From NCBI RefSeq assembly GCF_000802385.1, contig NZ_JTDN01000001.1, forward strand, positions 565,501 through 629,500: 64,000 bases of DNA, given 5' to 3'. The notes beneath the pieces were generated by a model. The model was not told the origin of the DNA. It worked only from the letters and a program-made list of their open reading frames with translations, and did no database searches. Of the stretch, positions 1 to 9,162 are shown piece by piece. The translations under genes were made by a program, and so were the position numbers. Positions within the stretch are counted from its first letter, which is position 1. Each line of letters starts with the position of its first letter. Origin of the DNA: Croceibacterium mercuriale (GTDB lineage: Bacteria > Pseudomonadota > Alphaproteobacteria > Sphingomonadales > Sphingomonadaceae).

Positions 1-323
1 AACGCGCCGTCTACCGCTGGGACGAATGGAACCAGCCCATCGGCCACGCCCAGTTCGACCCGTTCGACAGCCCTTGGAAGCCGACCCCGCTGCCGCGTGT
101 GCAAGACGGTCCGGCGTCCGGCCCCGCGACCCCCACGGCTCCGAAGCCCGCCGATTTCGAAACGATCGCCGATCTGCGGGCTGCGGTGGAAGCGCATGAG
201 CGCGCGATCCTGGAGCATCATCTCGGCCGCAACCGCTGGAACCAGCGACAGACGGCCAAGTCGCTGGGCCTGACCTACGACCAGCTACGCCATTGCATCC
301 GGAAGCACGCGCTGAGCGAATAA
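1..323 (+). CDS. pspF: PspF-type sigma-54 activator, C-terminal part
   Basis: The reading frame is open from the left edge (codons from base 3), so the N-terminal AAA+ domain lies outside the window and only about 106 residues are visible. The stretch AVYRWDEWNQPIG followed by FDPFDSPW is the characteristic linker of phage-shock operon activator PspF. The last 50 residues form a Fis-type helix-turn-helix (RWNQRQTAKSLGLTYDQLRHC). PspF is an enhancer-binding protein that activates sigma-54 promoters of the psp envelope-stress genes and is held inactive by PspA. Those genes are presumably just upstream but cannot be seen. It ends at TAA 321-323 and converges on the exonuclease gene. Confidence 0.85.
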   Translation, partial: RAVYRWDEWNQPIGHAQFDPFDSPWKPTPLPRVQDGPASGPATPTAPKPADFETIADLRAAVEAHERAILEHHLGRNRWNQRQTAKSLGLTYDQLRHCIRKHALSE

Positions 324-360
324 CCGGCTTGGTCAATGTTCCCACGGTTAAATGTCCGGA

Positions 361-918
361 TCAGTTCGTGTCTGCCTGCGGCCCGGCCATTTCCGTGGCC
401 CGCGCGATGACCCGCTGCCACTTGCGCCATTCTCCTCGCGCATCCTCCAGCGCGCGGTGCGCCGGCGGGCGTTCGCGCAGATCGTCCAGCGTCAGGATCG
501 TCTCCAGCGCCGTCTCCAGCTGTCCGGCCGGGTAGCGCGGTTGCAGGATGGTGCGGGCTGCCTCGGCGATCACGTCGTCGCTGTCGCGCAGGCGCAGCGT
601 ATGGCGCGGCAGGTCGGCGGCGCGCAGCAGCGCGCTCATCCACTTGCCATCCCATGACGGGGCGCTGGCGCACAGATCGTGCCCGGCCAGCACCTCGACC
701 ATGCGACGGGCCACCTCCCGGTGATCCGTGCCATGCTCCTCCAGTTCGGCCCGCGAGACGCCATGGATCGCCTGTGCCTTCATGTCCCAGTCGGTCCAGC
801 GCGGGGCAGGGCGGATCAGGTGCGCCTCCCCCGTGCCATCCTCCCACACCCAGCCGACCTCGATCGGGTAGGAATGGTCGGAGAGGGAGGATGCTTCGAA
901 GTCGAGGAACACCAGCAT
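361..918 (-). CDS. DEDDh-family 3'-5' exonuclease (RNase T / DnaQ-like)
   Basis: Predicted 185-residue single-domain nuclease. The start is placed at the ATG giving MLVFLDFEASSLSDHS, because family members begin directly at the first catalytic strand; the frame stays open upstream but that part looks non-coding. Visible motifs are Exo I (LDFEASS, Asp and Glu), a central SWDGKWM segment, and Exo III HRALED, which has the His-x4-Asp spacing of the DEDDh class. Such enzymes trim DNA or RNA 3' ends with two metal ions. The substrate cannot be told from sequence. It is convergent with pspF and divergent from rimP. Confidence 0.8.
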   Translation of the reverse strand: MLVFLDFEASSLSDHSYPIEVGWVWEDGTGEAHLIRPAPRWTDWDMKAQAIHGVSRAELEEHGTDHREVARRMVEVLAGHDLCASAPSWDGKWMSALLRAADLPRHTLRLRDSDDVIAEAARTILQPRYPAGQLETALETILTLDDLRERPPAHRALEDARGEWRKWQRVIARATEMAGPQADTN

Positions 919-1085
919 GGTGCCCGTACAATGCGCAAGAGCGGCAATCGGCTTCCTGCTTGCTATTACGGGCGACTCCGCATACATGGCCGGCATCCCA
1001 ACATTGTCGCGACATTGTGGGGCTGGCGCCGGAAGGGGCCGGCACGATCGGCCATTGGCCGCAACTGGAGCATGACTGCACGCCC

Positions 1086-1658
1086 ATGGCCGATACTGCC
1101 CGCCTGACCCAAGTGATCGAGCCCGAAGCCAACGCGCTCGGCTTTGACCTCGTGCGGGTCAAGCTGACGGGCACGGGCGAGGAGCGCACGCTGCAGGTCA
1201 TGGCGGAAGATCCCGCCACCGGGCAGCTGATCGTGGAACAGTGCATGGCCCTGTCGCGCCGCGTATCCGACGCGATCGACACGATCGAGGCGGAAGGCGA
1301 GGAGCTGATCCCCGGCGCCTACCACCTGGAAGTCAGCAGCCCCGGCATCGACCGTCCGCTGACCCGCGTGAAGGACTGGGCGCAATGGGCCGGGCACGAG
1401 GCGAATGTCTCCCTGGTCGAACCGCTGGGCGAGCATCGCAAGCTGCGCGGCAAGCTGCTGGGCATCACCGACGATGTGATCGCGTTCGAGGATCGCAAGG
1501 TTGGCCGGCTGGACGTGCCGCTGGCGCAGGTCCACTCGGCGAAGCTGGTCCTGACGAACGAGCTGATCGCCGCCACCCGCCCGCTCGACATGAGCGGCGC
1601 CGACGAAATCCTGGAAGTTCCCCAAGACATTCCTGAAGAAGAGAAGGCAGACGACTGA
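1086..1658 (+). CDS. rimP: ribosome maturation factor RimP
   Basis: 190-residue protein that assists 30S subunit assembly. The N-terminal alpha/beta domain carries the family pattern GFDLVRVKLTG and the central YHLEVSSPGIDRPL signature, followed by the SH3-like C-terminal domain (LRGKLLGITDDVIAFED). An acidic tail (EVPQDIPEEEKADD) makes it longer than the roughly 150 residues of enterobacterial RimP, as is common in alphaproteobacteria. The start is ATG 1086; the frame is open far upstream but that region is antisense to the exonuclease gene. Its stop overlaps the nusA start in an ATGA arrangement (1656-1660), indicating translational coupling at the head of the rimP-nusA-infB operon. Confidence 0.95.
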   Translation: MADTARLTQVIEPEANALGFDLVRVKLTGTGEERTLQVMAEDPATGQLIVEQCMALSRRVSDAIDTIEAEGEELIPGAYHLEVSSPGIDRPLTRVKDWAQWAGHEANVSLVEPLGEHRKLRGKLLGITDDVIAFEDRKVGRLDVPLAQVHSAKLVLTNELIAATRPLDMSGADEILEVPQDIPEEEKADD

Positions 1659-3307
1659 TGGCCAGTCCGATTTCCGCCAACAAGGCCGAACTGCTCGCGA
1701 TCGCGAATTCCGTCGCGTCCGAGAAGATGATCGACCGTTCCATCGTCATCGAGGCGATGGAAGAGGCGATCCAGAAGGCCGCGCGGGCGCGCTACGGTGC
1801 GGAGAACGACATCCGCGCCAAGCTCGATCCGCTGACCGGCGACCTGCGCCTCTGGCGCGTGGTCGAGGTGGTCGAGGAGGTCGAAGACTACTTCAAGCAG
1901 GTGAACCTGGAACAGGCTGAAAAGCTGCAGAAGGGTTCGGCCCTGGGCGACTTCATCGTCGATCCGCTGCCGCCGGTCGATCTGGGCCGCATCGACGCCC
2001 AGAGCGCCAAGCAGGTGATCTTCCAGAAGGTCCGTGATGCGGAGCGGGAGCGCCAGTTCGAAGAGTTCAAGGACCGCGCGGGCGAAGTCATCACCGGCGT
2101 CATCAAGTCGGTCGAGTTCGGCAATGTCATCGTGAACCTGGGCCGCGCGGAAGGCATCATCCGCCGCGACCAGCAGATCCCGCGCGAGGCGACCCGCGTG
2201 GGCGAGCGGGTCCGCGCCTGGGTGATGAAGGTGGAGCGCAACAATCGCGGGCCGCAGATCTTCCTGTCCCGTGCGCACCCCGAATTCATGAAGAAGCTGT
2301 TCGCGCAGGAAGTGCCCGAAATCTACGATGGCATCATCGAGATCAAGGCCGCCGCCCGTGATCCGGGCAGCCGCGCCAAGATCGGCGTGATCAGCCGCGA
2401 CAGCTCCATCGATCCTGTCGGCGCCTGCGTCGGCATGAAGGGCAGCCGCGTGCAGGCAGTGGTGCAGGAACTGCAGGGCGAGAAGATCGACATCATCCCC
2501 TGGAGCGAGGATACCGCGACCTTCGTGGTGAACGCGCTGCAGCCCGCCACCGTCAGCCGCGTGGTGCTGGACGAGGACGAGGGCCGGATCGAGGTCGTGG
2601 TGCCTGACGACCAGCTTTCGCTGGCGATCGGCCGTCGCGGGCAGAACGTCCGCTTGGCCAGCCAGCTGACCGAGAGCCAGATCGACATCATGACGGAGGA
2701 AGAAGCCTCCGAGAAGCGGCAGAAGGAATTCTCCAGCCGCTCCAAGATGTTCGAGGAAGAGCTGGATGTCGACGAGACGCTGAGCCAGTTGCTGGTGGCC
2801 GAGGGCTTCGCGGAACTGGAAGAGGTCGCCTATGTCGAGCTGAGCGAGCTCGCCGGCATCGAAGGGTTCGACAACGACCTGGCCGAGGAACTGCAGAACC
2901 GCGCGCAGGAAGCGCTGCAGCGCCAGGAGGCCGGTTTCCGCGAGGAACGGCAGGCGCTGGAAGTCGAGGATGCGCTGGCCGAGCTGCCGCACCTGTCCGA
3001 ACAGATGCTGGTGGTGCTGGGCAAGGCCGGCATCAAGACGCTGGACGACCTGGCCGACCTGGCAACGGACGAGCTGATCGCCCGCCGCCGCGAAGGGCCG
3101 CGTCGGCGCAACACCGACAAGCCGCAAGCCGGTCCGCCGCCGCGGCGTCCGCAGCGCGAAACCGACAAGGGCGGCGTGCTGGGCGAGTTCGGCCTGACCG
3201 AGGAACAAGGGAACGAGATCATCATGGCCGCGCGCGCCCACTGGTTCGCCGACGAAGATGACGCACCCGCAGCGCAGGAGGCCGCCGGTGCGGAATCCTC
3301 GCAATGA
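1658..3307 (+). CDS. nusA: transcription termination/antitermination factor NusA
   Basis: 549 residues. Domains in order: N-terminal RNA-polymerase-binding domain (about 1-130), S1 domain (about 135-200, GEVITGVIKSVEFGNVIVNLG), and tandem KH domains (about 230-345, including DPVGACVGMKGSRVQAVVQEL and LAIGRRGQNVRLASQL). The C-terminal helix-hairpin-helix region contains a basic, proline-rich insert (about 475-505, GPRRRNTDKPQAGPPPRR) before the last hairpin. NusA modulates pausing, termination and antitermination. It overlaps rimP by 3 bases and the downstream ylxR-L7Ae gene by 20 bases, so the three are translationally coupled. Confidence 0.97.
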   Translation: MASPISANKAELLAIANSVASEKMIDRSIVIEAMEEAIQKAARARYGAENDIRAKLDPLTGDLRLWRVVEVVEEVEDYFKQVNLEQAEKLQKGSALGDFIVDPLPPVDLGRIDAQSAKQVIFQKVRDAERERQFEEFKDRAGEVITGVIKSVEFGNVIVNLGRAEGIIRRDQQIPREATRVGERVRAWVMKVERNNRGPQIFLSRAHPEFMKKLFAQEVPEIYDGIIEIKAAARDPGSRAKIGVISRDSSIDPVGACVGMKGSRVQAVVQELQGEKIDIIPWSEDTATFVVNALQPATVSRVVLDEDEGRIEVVVPDDQLSLAIGRRGQNVRLASQLTESQIDIMTEEEASEKRQKEFSSRSKMFEEELDVDETLSQLLVAEGFAELEEVAYVELSELAGIEGFDNDLAEELQNRAQEALQRQEAGFREERQALEVEDALAELPHLSEQMLVVLGKAGIKTLDDLADLATDELIARRREGPRRRNTDKPQAGPPPRRPQRETDKGGVLGEFGLTEEQGNEIIMAARAHWFADEDDAPAAQEAAGAESSQ

Positions 3308-4055
3308 ACCGTTAGTCGACCACGACAGCGATGACGCGCCGGAGCGGCGTTGCATCCTGTCCGGCAGCAATGCCGGGCGGGACGCGATGCTGCGTCTGGC
3401 GATGGGGCCGACCGGGCCGGACGGGCAGCATGTCGTGCTGCCCGATCCGCTGGCGCGGGCGCCGGGTCGCGGTGCCTGGATCGGGGTGGATCGCGACACG
3501 CTGGCAACGGCGCTGGTCAATGGCAAGCTGAAGGGTGCGCTGGCCCGGGCGCTGCGCACCGGCGCACTCGCGATTCCCGAGGACCTGCCCGAACTGGCGC
3601 AGGCGGGCCTGACCCGTGCATTGACGGAACGGCTGGGACTCGAATTTCGCGCCGGACGTCTTATCTTGGGATCAGACCGCATTGCCCGCGCCGCGCGTGA
3701 CGGAACGGTGGCGGCATTGTTCCACGCCGCGGATGCCCGTAGCGACGGGGCCCGCAAGCTTGATCAGGCTTGGCGTGTCGGCAACGAGGCGGAAGGCACC
3801 GGACTGGCGGGGCAGCGTCTGCCACTGGACCGGGCGACCCTGTCTGTGGCATTGGGCCGCGACAATGTCGTCCATCTGGCGCTGACCGATCCCGGGTCTG
3901 CGCAGCGGGTCACCGTCCCGCTGCAACGCCTGCTGAACTTCCTGGGCGTCCCCGCCGACGACGCGCAGCTGATCGAGGCGAACGAAGATGGACCGGACCG
4001 CGTGAGCGCGTCACCGGCACGGGCGGCGCAGGCCGGACCCGACGAGCTGATTTGA
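3288..4055 (+). CDS. YlxR (DUF448) - L7Ae-like fusion RNA-binding protein
   Basis: 255-residue protein between nusA and infB, where Gram-positives have two separate genes, ylxR and ylxQ. Residues about 15-95 carry the DUF448 signature (APERRCILSG, GRGAWIGVDRD and KGALARAL). Residues about 115-160 (LTERLGLEFRAGRLILGSDR and following) look like an L7Ae/L30e-type RNA-binding domain, followed by a poorly conserved tail. The GTG at 3288 is preferred because it gives MRNPRNEPLVD, the usual N-terminus of such proteins. An upstream ATG at 3258 would overlap nusA by 50 bases. Likely role: RNA- or polymerase-associated factor co-expressed with NusA and IF2; YlxR is reported to act on RNase P or transcription in other bacteria. 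Confidence 0.85.
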   Translation: MRNPRNEPLVDHDSDDAPERRCILSGSNAGRDAMLRLAMGPTGPDGQHVVLPDPLARAPGRGAWIGVDRDTLATALVNGKLKGALARALRTGALAIPEDLPELAQAGLTRALTERLGLEFRAGRLILGSDRIARAARDGTVAALFHAADARSDGARKLDQAWRVGNEAEGTGLAGQRLPLDRATLSVALGRDNVVHLALTDPGSAQRVTVPLQRLLNFLGVPADDAQLIEANEDGPDRVSASPARAAQAGPDELI

Positions 4056-4072
4056 AGGATTGTTGACCACCA

Positions 4073-6853
4073 ATGAGCGATAACGACACCACCACGACCA
4101 GCACCCGCAAGCCCCTCGGGCTGAAGCGTTCGGTCGATGCGGGCGAGGTCAAGCAGACCTTCAGCCACGGCCGGACCAACAAGGTGACGGTCGAGGTGAA
4201 GCGTTCCCGCAAGCTGACCCGCCCGGGCGACAAGCCTGCTGCGGCGGAAGTGGCCGAGGCTGCTCCGGCTCCGGCTCAGGTCGTTGCCCAGCCGCGGCCC
4301 GCTGCGCCGGCGCCGGCCCCGGCACGTCCCGCACCGGCCCCGTCGGGCGAAAGCCGGCTCGAGATGCAGCAGCGTCTGCTGCGCGAGGCGGAAGAAGCAC
4401 GCCTGTCGGCCATGGAAGATGTCAGCCGACGCGAGGAAGAGGCACGCCAGCGCGTCGCCGAAGCCGAGCGTGTGCGTGCCGAGGAGAACCGCCGCGCCGA
4501 GGCCGCGTCACGGGAGGCCCAGGTCGAACCCGTCACGCCGAGCCAGCCCCAAGAGGTGAAGCCGGCAGCGGAAGCACCGGTGCCGGCTGCGGAGATCGCC
4601 ACCCCGGCGCCTGTCGAGGCCGCTCCGGCTCCCGCGCCAGACGAAGGCGCTGCTGCAACACCGGCCGAAGCGCCTGATGCTGCTGCTGCGACGGCTGCTC
4701 CGGCACCCGAGCCGCAGGCGGAAGAAGCGCCTGTCGTTACGCCGGCCCCGCGGCGTTTTTCGCCCGTGCCCCGGCCGGAGCCACGCCGGCCTGCGCCGAC
4801 CGAGGCGACGGCAGCGCGTGGTGCGGATGCGAAGGCGGAACCTGCGCAGCGGGCCGAGCGCGGCAAGGTCACGGGATCGGGCGCCACGGCGGCTGCACCC
4901 GGACGTACGGTCGTGGAACGCGGCGCGCCGGAGCGCGGCAGCGCAGCCGACCGCGACAAGCGGCGCGGTGGCAAGCTGACCGTAAACCGTGCGCTGAACG
5001 ATGACGAGGGTGCCCGCGCCCGTTCGCTCGCCGCGCTGAAGCGCGCGCGGGAGAAGGAGCGTCGTTCGCAGCATGGCGGGTCGTCCAAGCCGCGCGAGAA
5101 GCAGGTACGCGATGTGATCGTGCCCGAGGCGATCACGGTGCAGGAACTGGCCAACCGCATGGCCGAGAAGGGCGCCGACCTGGTGAAGGCGCTGTTCAAC
5201 ATGGACATGCCGGTGACCGTCAACCAGACGATCGACCAGGACACGGCGGAGCTGCTGGTCGAGGAATTCGGCCACAACATGGTCCGGGTCTCGGCGGCGG
5301 ACATCGACATCAGCCAGACGGTCGAGGCCGATCCCGAAGAAACGCTGCGCGAACGTCCGCCGGTGGTCACCATCATGGGCCATGTCGATCACGGCAAGAC
5401 CAGCCTGATGGATGCGCTGCGCGGCGCCAACGTGGTGAAGGGGGAGGCCGGCGGCATCACGCAGCATATCGGCGCCTACCAGATCGTCACGAAGGACAAG
5501 CAGAAGATCACCTTCCTGGATACGCCGGGGCACGAGGCGTTCACGCAGATGCGGATGCGCGGCGCGAACGTGACGGACATCGTGGTGCTGGTGGTGGCGG
5601 CGGATGACGGCATCATGCCGCAGACGATCGAAGCCATCAATCACACCAAGGCGGCCGGCGTGCCGATGATCGTGGCGATCAACAAGATCGACCGGCCGGA
5701 GGCGAACCCGCAGCGGATCCGTGAGCGCCTGCTTGAGCACGAGGTCGTGGTCGAGCAGATGAGCGGCGATGTGCAGGACGTGGAAGTCTCCGCCAAGACC
5801 GGCGCCGGCCTGGACAAGCTGATCGAGGCGATCGGCCTGCAGGCCGAACTGCTGGAGCTGCGAGCACGGCCCGACCGTGAGGCGGAAGCGACCGTGATCG
5901 AGGCGCAGCTGGACAAGGGTCGCGGCCCGGTGGCTACCGTGCTGGTCAATCGTGGTACGCTGAAGCGTGGTGACACCTTCGTGGTCGGTACGCAGAGCGG
6001 CCGCGTGCGCGCCCTGGTCGACGACAAGGGCAAGCAGATCAAGGAAGCCGGTCCGTCCATGCCGGTGGAGGTGCTGGGCCTCGGCGGTGTGCCGCAGGCC
6101 GGTGACGTGCTGACCGTCGTAGAGAACGAGCAGCGGGCCCGCGAAGTGGCGGAATACCGCCGCGAGCAGGCGACGGAGAAGCGCACGGCAATGGCCCCCG
6201 CCAACCTGGACACGATGTTCGCGGGGCTGAACAGCGCCGTCATCGAGTTCCCGCTGGTGGTGAAGGCCGACGTGCAGGGCTCCGTCGAGGCGATCGTCAA
6301 TGCGCTGCACAATCTGTCGAACGACGAGATCAAGGTTCGCGTCCTGCAGTCTGGCGTGGGTGCGATCACCGAGAGCGACGTGGTGCTGGCAGCGGCGTCC
6401 AAGGCGCCGGTGATCGGCTTCAACGTGCGTCCCAATGCCAATGCGCGGCAGCTGATCCAGCGGGACAAGGTGCGGATGATGTATTACGACGTCATCTACC
6501 ACCTGACGCAGGAGATCGCCAAGGAGATGGCGGGCGAGCTCGGGCCTCTGCGGATCGAGAACGTGGTCGGTCGTGCGCAGGTCAAGCAGGTCTTCCCTGC
6601 CGGCAAGCGCGACAAGGCCGCCGGCCTGCTGGTGGAGGAAGGCGCGATCCGCAAGGGTCTGCATGCCCGTCTCACCCGCAACGACGTGATTGTCAGCGCG
6701 ACCACCATTGCCTCGCTCCGTCGCTTCAAGGACGACGTGGACGAAGTCCGCGCCGGCATGGAATGCGGCGTGGTGCTGGCCGACACGAACGACATCCGGG
6801 CGGGCGACCAGCTGGAAGTGTTCGAGGTGACCGAGCAGGAACGCACGCTGTAA
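4073..6853 (+). CDS. infB: translation initiation factor IF-2
   Basis: 926 residues. The N-terminus (about 1-50) matches the alphaproteobacterial IF2-associated domain ([20 protein letters not shown]). It is followed by about 270 residues of Ala/Pro/Glu-rich low-complexity linker, an IF2_N domain ([21 protein letters not shown]), and the GTPase domain with G1 GHVDHGKT at 436-443, G3 DTPGH at 483-487 and G4 NKID at 537-540. The translation-factor beta-barrels, IF2-specific domain 3 and the C-terminal fMet-tRNA-binding barrel complete it. It delivers initiator tRNA to the 30S subunit. The start ATG lies 17 bases after the ylxR-L7Ae stop, in the same operon. Confidence 0.98.
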   Translation: MSDNDTTTTSTRKPLGLKRSVDAGEVKQTFSHGRTNKVTVEVKRSRKLTRPGDKPAAAEVAEAAPAPAQVVAQPRPAAPAPAPARPAPAPSGESRLEMQQRLLREAEEARLSAMEDVSRREEEARQRVAEAERVRAEENRRAEAASREAQVEPVTPSQPQEVKPAAEAPVPAAEIATPAPVEAAPAPAPDEGAAATPAEAPDAAAATAAPAPEPQAEEAPVVTPAPRRFSPVPRPEPRRPAPTEATAARGADAKAEPAQRAERGKVTGSGATAAAPGRTVVERGAPERGSAADRDKRRGGKLTVNRALNDDEGARARSLAALKRAREKERRSQHGGSSKPREKQVRDVIVPEAITVQELANRMAEKGADLVKALFNMDMPVTVNQTIDQDTAELLVEEFGHNMVRVSAADIDISQTVEADPEETLRERPPVVTIMGHVDHGKTSLMDALRGANVVKGEAGGITQHIGAYQIVTKDKQKITFLDTPGHEAFTQMRMRGANVTDIVVLVVAADDGIMPQTIEAINHTKAAGVPMIVAINKIDRPEANPQRIRERLLEHEVVVEQMSGDVQDVEVSAKTGAGLDKLIEAIGLQAELLELRARPDREAEATVIEAQLDKGRGPVATVLVNRGTLKRGDTFVVGTQSGRVRALVDDKGKQIKEAGPSMPVEVLGLGGVPQAGDVLTVVENEQRAREVAEYRREQATEKRTAMAPANLDTMFAGLNSAVIEFPLVVKADVQGSVEAIVNALHNLSNDEIKVRVLQSGVGAITESDVVLAAASKAPVIGFNVRPNANARQLIQRDKVRMMYYDVIYHLTQEIAKEMAGELGPLRIENVVGRAQVKQVFPAGKRDKAAGLLVEEGAIRKGLHARLTRNDVIVSATTIASLRRFKDDVDEVRAGMECGVVLADTNDIRAGDQLEVFEVTEQERTL

Positions 6854-6898
6854 GCGGCGCTTCCTGACGGCAGTCGCTGGAAGGTACTTGCGCAAGAC

Positions 6899-6933
6899 TG
6901 GCCGGCACGTCCGCTCCGCGGGCATGCCGGCCA
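6899..6933. terminator. bidirectional stem-loop between infB and the RcnB-like gene
   Basis: A perfect 9-bp inverted repeat, TGGCCGGCA (6899-6907) and TGCCGGCCA (6925-6933), encloses a smaller CCGC/GCGG stem. It lies 46 bases after the infB stop and 12 bases beyond the stop of the convergent reverse-strand gene. No clear U-tract is present on either side, so it may act as a weak or Rho-assisted terminator or as an RNA 3'-end stabiliser. Confidence 0.5.
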
Positions 6934-6944
6934 TCGCATTCGTG

Positions 6945-7310
6945 TCAGAAGATGTTCGGCACGATCCGCTGGACCGTGTTGTTCCTCAACGACACCAGCA
7001 GGGCATCGTTGCCCGAACGGACCCACATCTGGTTGCGCCCGGGTGCGCTCAGCCGGCGGACCTGGCGGTGATCGAGCCGACGGTAGTTGGCGGCACGGTT
7101 GCGGTCGAAGCGATCGCCACGGGCGAAGCGATGGATCTGGTGCTGCTGCCGCGGGGATGTCGCCTGGGGGCGGCGGTCGTGCCGGTCGCCGCGATCGTGC
7201 TGGTTGTAGCGTGCCTGTTCCGCCCGGTCATGTCGCTGGACCGGTTGCGCCTCCGCAGCGAACGGGACGACCAGCGCGGCGGCGAGCAGGGTGGCGATCA
7301 CTTTGTTCAT
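6945..7310 (-). CDS. RcnB-family periplasmic protein
   Basis: 121-residue secreted protein, start ATG 7310 (MNKVIATLLAAALVVPFAAEA), a clear Sec signal peptide cleaved at about residue 21. The mature part is very rich in His, Arg, Asp and Gln, then ends with a small conserved module (YRRLDHRQVRRLSAPG, then WVRSGNDALLVSLRNNTVQRIV). This architecture fits the RcnB family, named after the E. coli periplasmic partner of the Ni/Co exporter RcnA. Many proteobacterial RcnB-like proteins have no rcnA neighbour and unknown function, as here. The gene sits alone and convergent inside an otherwise forward translation block. Confidence 0.65.
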   Translation of the reverse strand: MNKVIATLLAAALVVPFAAEAQPVQRHDRAEQARYNQHDRGDRHDRRPQATSPRQQHQIHRFARGDRFDRNRAANYRRLDHRQVRRLSAPGRNQMWVRSGNDALLVSLRNNTVQRIVPNIF

Positions 7311-7445
7311 GGCGCATTTCCTTTCGAGAACCTGTGCCCTATCTACGGCCGGACCCGGCGCCGTGTCCGTCACATCGGGTCGCAGATTGTCGCCCGATCC
7401 GGTCACCAGTCATCCTGCCGCAAGCTATGAAACGGAAGCGAACCA

Positions 7446-7841
7446 TTGGCCCGCCAGCCGCATACGAACGAAGACCAGTCGATCCGCCTGCTGAAGGTGG
7501 GCGAGCGCGTGCGTCATATCCTGTCCGAGCTGCTGACCCGGCAGAGCGTGCATGATGATACCCTGTCGGCCCACACCGTCTCCGTCACGGAGGTGCGGCT
7601 GACGCCCGACCTGCGGCAGGCGAAGGCCTATGTAAAGCCGCTGCTGGGCGGGGACGAGGCCGAAGTGCTGACGGCCCTGCGCCGCAACACCGCCTATCTG
7701 CAGCGCGAGGTGGCACAGCGCCTGGGCCTGAAGTTCGCGCCTAAGCTGAGCTTCCTGGCCGACGAAAGCTTCGAGGAGGCTGGCCGTATCGACCAGCTGC
7801 TGTCCGACCCGCGCGTCACGCGCGACCTGGACAAGGACTGA
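7446..7841 (+). CDS. rbfA: ribosome-binding factor A
   Basis: 131 residues with the KH-like RbfA fold: [19 protein letters not shown], then [22 protein letters not shown], and [19 protein letters not shown] near the C-terminus. It matures the 5' end of 16S rRNA and helps 30S assembly, particularly in the cold. The start is TTG 7446, the first codon giving the expected N-terminus, with GGAAG about 8 bases upstream; a nearby ATG at 7427 is out of frame. In most alphaproteobacteria rbfA directly follows infB; here the RcnB-like gene on the other strand intervenes, so rbfA needs its own promoter in 7311-7445. Confidence 0.93.
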   Translation: MARQPHTNEDQSIRLLKVGERVRHILSELLTRQSVHDDTLSAHTVSVTEVRLTPDLRQAKAYVKPLLGGDEAEVLTALRRNTAYLQREVAQRLGLKFAPKLSFLADESFEEAGRIDQLLSDPRVTRDLDKD

Positions 7842-7865
7842 CCGCTCAGCGCGGCAGGATGCCAC

Positions 7866-8468
7866 GTGGCCAAGCTGTATTTCTATTATGCCAGCATGAA
7901 TGCGGGCAAGTCGACCAACCTGTTGCAGGCGGACTTCAACTATCGCGAACGCGGCATGGAGACCATGCGCTGGACCGCCGCGATCGACACGCGCGCCGTG
8001 GCGCCCATCGCCAGCCGGATCGGCCTGTCTGCCGATGCGCATCTGTTCGCGCCCGAGACCGACCTGTGGGCTGCGGTCACGGCCTGCCATGCGGCGACGC
8101 CGCTCGCCTGCGTGCTGGTGGACGAGGCGCAGTTCCTGACACACGAACAGGTGTGGCAGTGCGCCCGGGTGGCGGATGCGGCCAACATTCCGGTGCTGTG
8201 CTATGGCCTGCGTACGGACTTCAAGGGTGCGCTGTTCCCCGGATCGGCGGCCCTGCTGGGACTGGCCGACAGCTTGGTGGAGCTGAAGGCCGTGTGCCAT
8301 TGCGGCCGCAAGGCGACCATGAACCTGCGGCTGAGCGACGAGGGCGGCGCGGTGCAGCAGGGCGACCAGACGCAGATCGGCGGCAACGAACGCTATGTAG
8401 CGCTATGCCGCCGCCATTTCGCGGACGCGCTGGACCTCTATCGCCCGGACGCCCGCGCGCCTAGGTGA
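7866..8468 (+). CDS. tdk: thymidine kinase (E. coli Tdk type)
   Basis: 200 residues with start GTG 7866. The P-loop ASMNAGKST has its lysine at residue 15. The Walker B-like VLVDEAQFL and the lasso/zinc region follow, with cysteines in VCHCGRKAT and in ALCRRHF. This is the tetrameric, dTTP-feedback-regulated class that phosphorylates thymidine with ATP in the salvage pathway. It sits 24 bases after rbfA. Its stop overlaps the Shine-Dalgarno sequence of the next gene, so rbfA, tdk, the protease homologue and truB are probably co-transcribed. Confidence 0.93.
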   Translation: MAKLYFYYASMNAGKSTNLLQADFNYRERGMETMRWTAAIDTRAVAPIASRIGLSADAHLFAPETDLWAAVTACHAATPLACVLVDEAQFLTHEQVWQCARVADAANIPVLCYGLRTDFKGALFPGSAALLGLADSLVELKAVCHCGRKATMNLRLSDEGGAVQQGDQTQIGGNERYVALCRRHFADALDLYRPDARAPR

Positions 8469-8473
8469 GCCCC

Positions 8474-9160
8474 ATGACAGATACATTCCTGCTGGCCCTG
8501 GCGATGATCCCGGCATTGATCATCGCCATCGTGTTTCACGAGGTGGCGCATGGCTGGGCCGCGCTGCTGCTGGGGGATCCCACGGCGCGCGAACAGCGCC
8601 GGCTGACCCTGAACCCGATCCGCCATGTCGATCCGGTCGGCACGCTGCTGGTGCCGGGCGCACTGGCGCTGGCGGGGATGCCGGTGTTCGGCTGGGCGAA
8701 GCCGGTACCGGTCGATGCCAGGCGACTGCGCGATCCGCGCACGGGCATGATGGCGGTGGCCGCGGCCGGCCCGCTGACGAACCTGGTGCTCGCGGCGCTT
8801 GGCGCGATCCTGCTGGGGCTGCTGGCCCGTTTCGCCGCGGCACCGTCCGGCGGCGTGTTCGCCTATTTTGTGGTGACGCTGCAACTGTTCATCCTGGTGA
8901 ACATCTTCCTGGCGCTGTTCAACCTGCTGCCGATCCCGCCTTTTGACGGGTCGCATATCGTGGAAGGGCTGCTGCCCCGGCGTGCGGCACGGGTGTACGA
9001 CCGGTTCCGCCCGCTGGGTTTCCCGCTGCTGTTCGTGCTGCTGGTGGCGGTGCCGTACCTGTTCCCCGGCGCCGGCATCGTGGAGAACCTCGTCGCCCCG
9101 CCGGTCGAGTGGCTGGAGGGCCGCTACATGGCGCTGGCCGGCTTCGTGGCGGGCGTCTGA
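8474..9160 (+). CDS. site-2 protease family (M50) membrane protein
   Basis: 228-residue polytopic membrane protein of the short S2P/M50 family. The zinc motif HEVAH is at residues 22-26 within the first helix (IIAIVFHEVAHGWAALLLGD). The third-ligand motif FNLLPIPPFDGSHI lies in a later helix, and PVDARRLRDPR precedes a further membrane segment. No PDZ domain is present, which separates it from RseP. These proteins cleave membrane-embedded substrates or are retained next to tdk/truB with unknown substrate. The start is ATG 8474, preceded by AGGTGAG (8463-8469), which overlaps the tdk stop; an alternative GTG lies at 8465. Confidence 0.85.
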   Translation: MTDTFLLALAMIPALIIAIVFHEVAHGWAALLLGDPTAREQRRLTLNPIRHVDPVGTLLVPGALALAGMPVFGWAKPVPVDARRLRDPRTGMMAVAAAGPLTNLVLAALGAILLGLLARFAAAPSGGVFAYFVVTLQLFILVNIFLALFNLLPIPPFDGSHIVEGLLPRRAARVYDRFRPLGFPLLFVLLVAVPYLFPGAGIVENLVAPPVEWLEGRYMALAGFVAGV

Positions 9161-9162
9161 GG

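Noticed and set aside
1319-3757. Long open frame antisense to rimP/nusA/ylxR (over 800 codons)
   Set aside because: It is a mirror of the GC-rich coding strand; the sense frames encode recognised proteins and the antisense product matches no family pattern.
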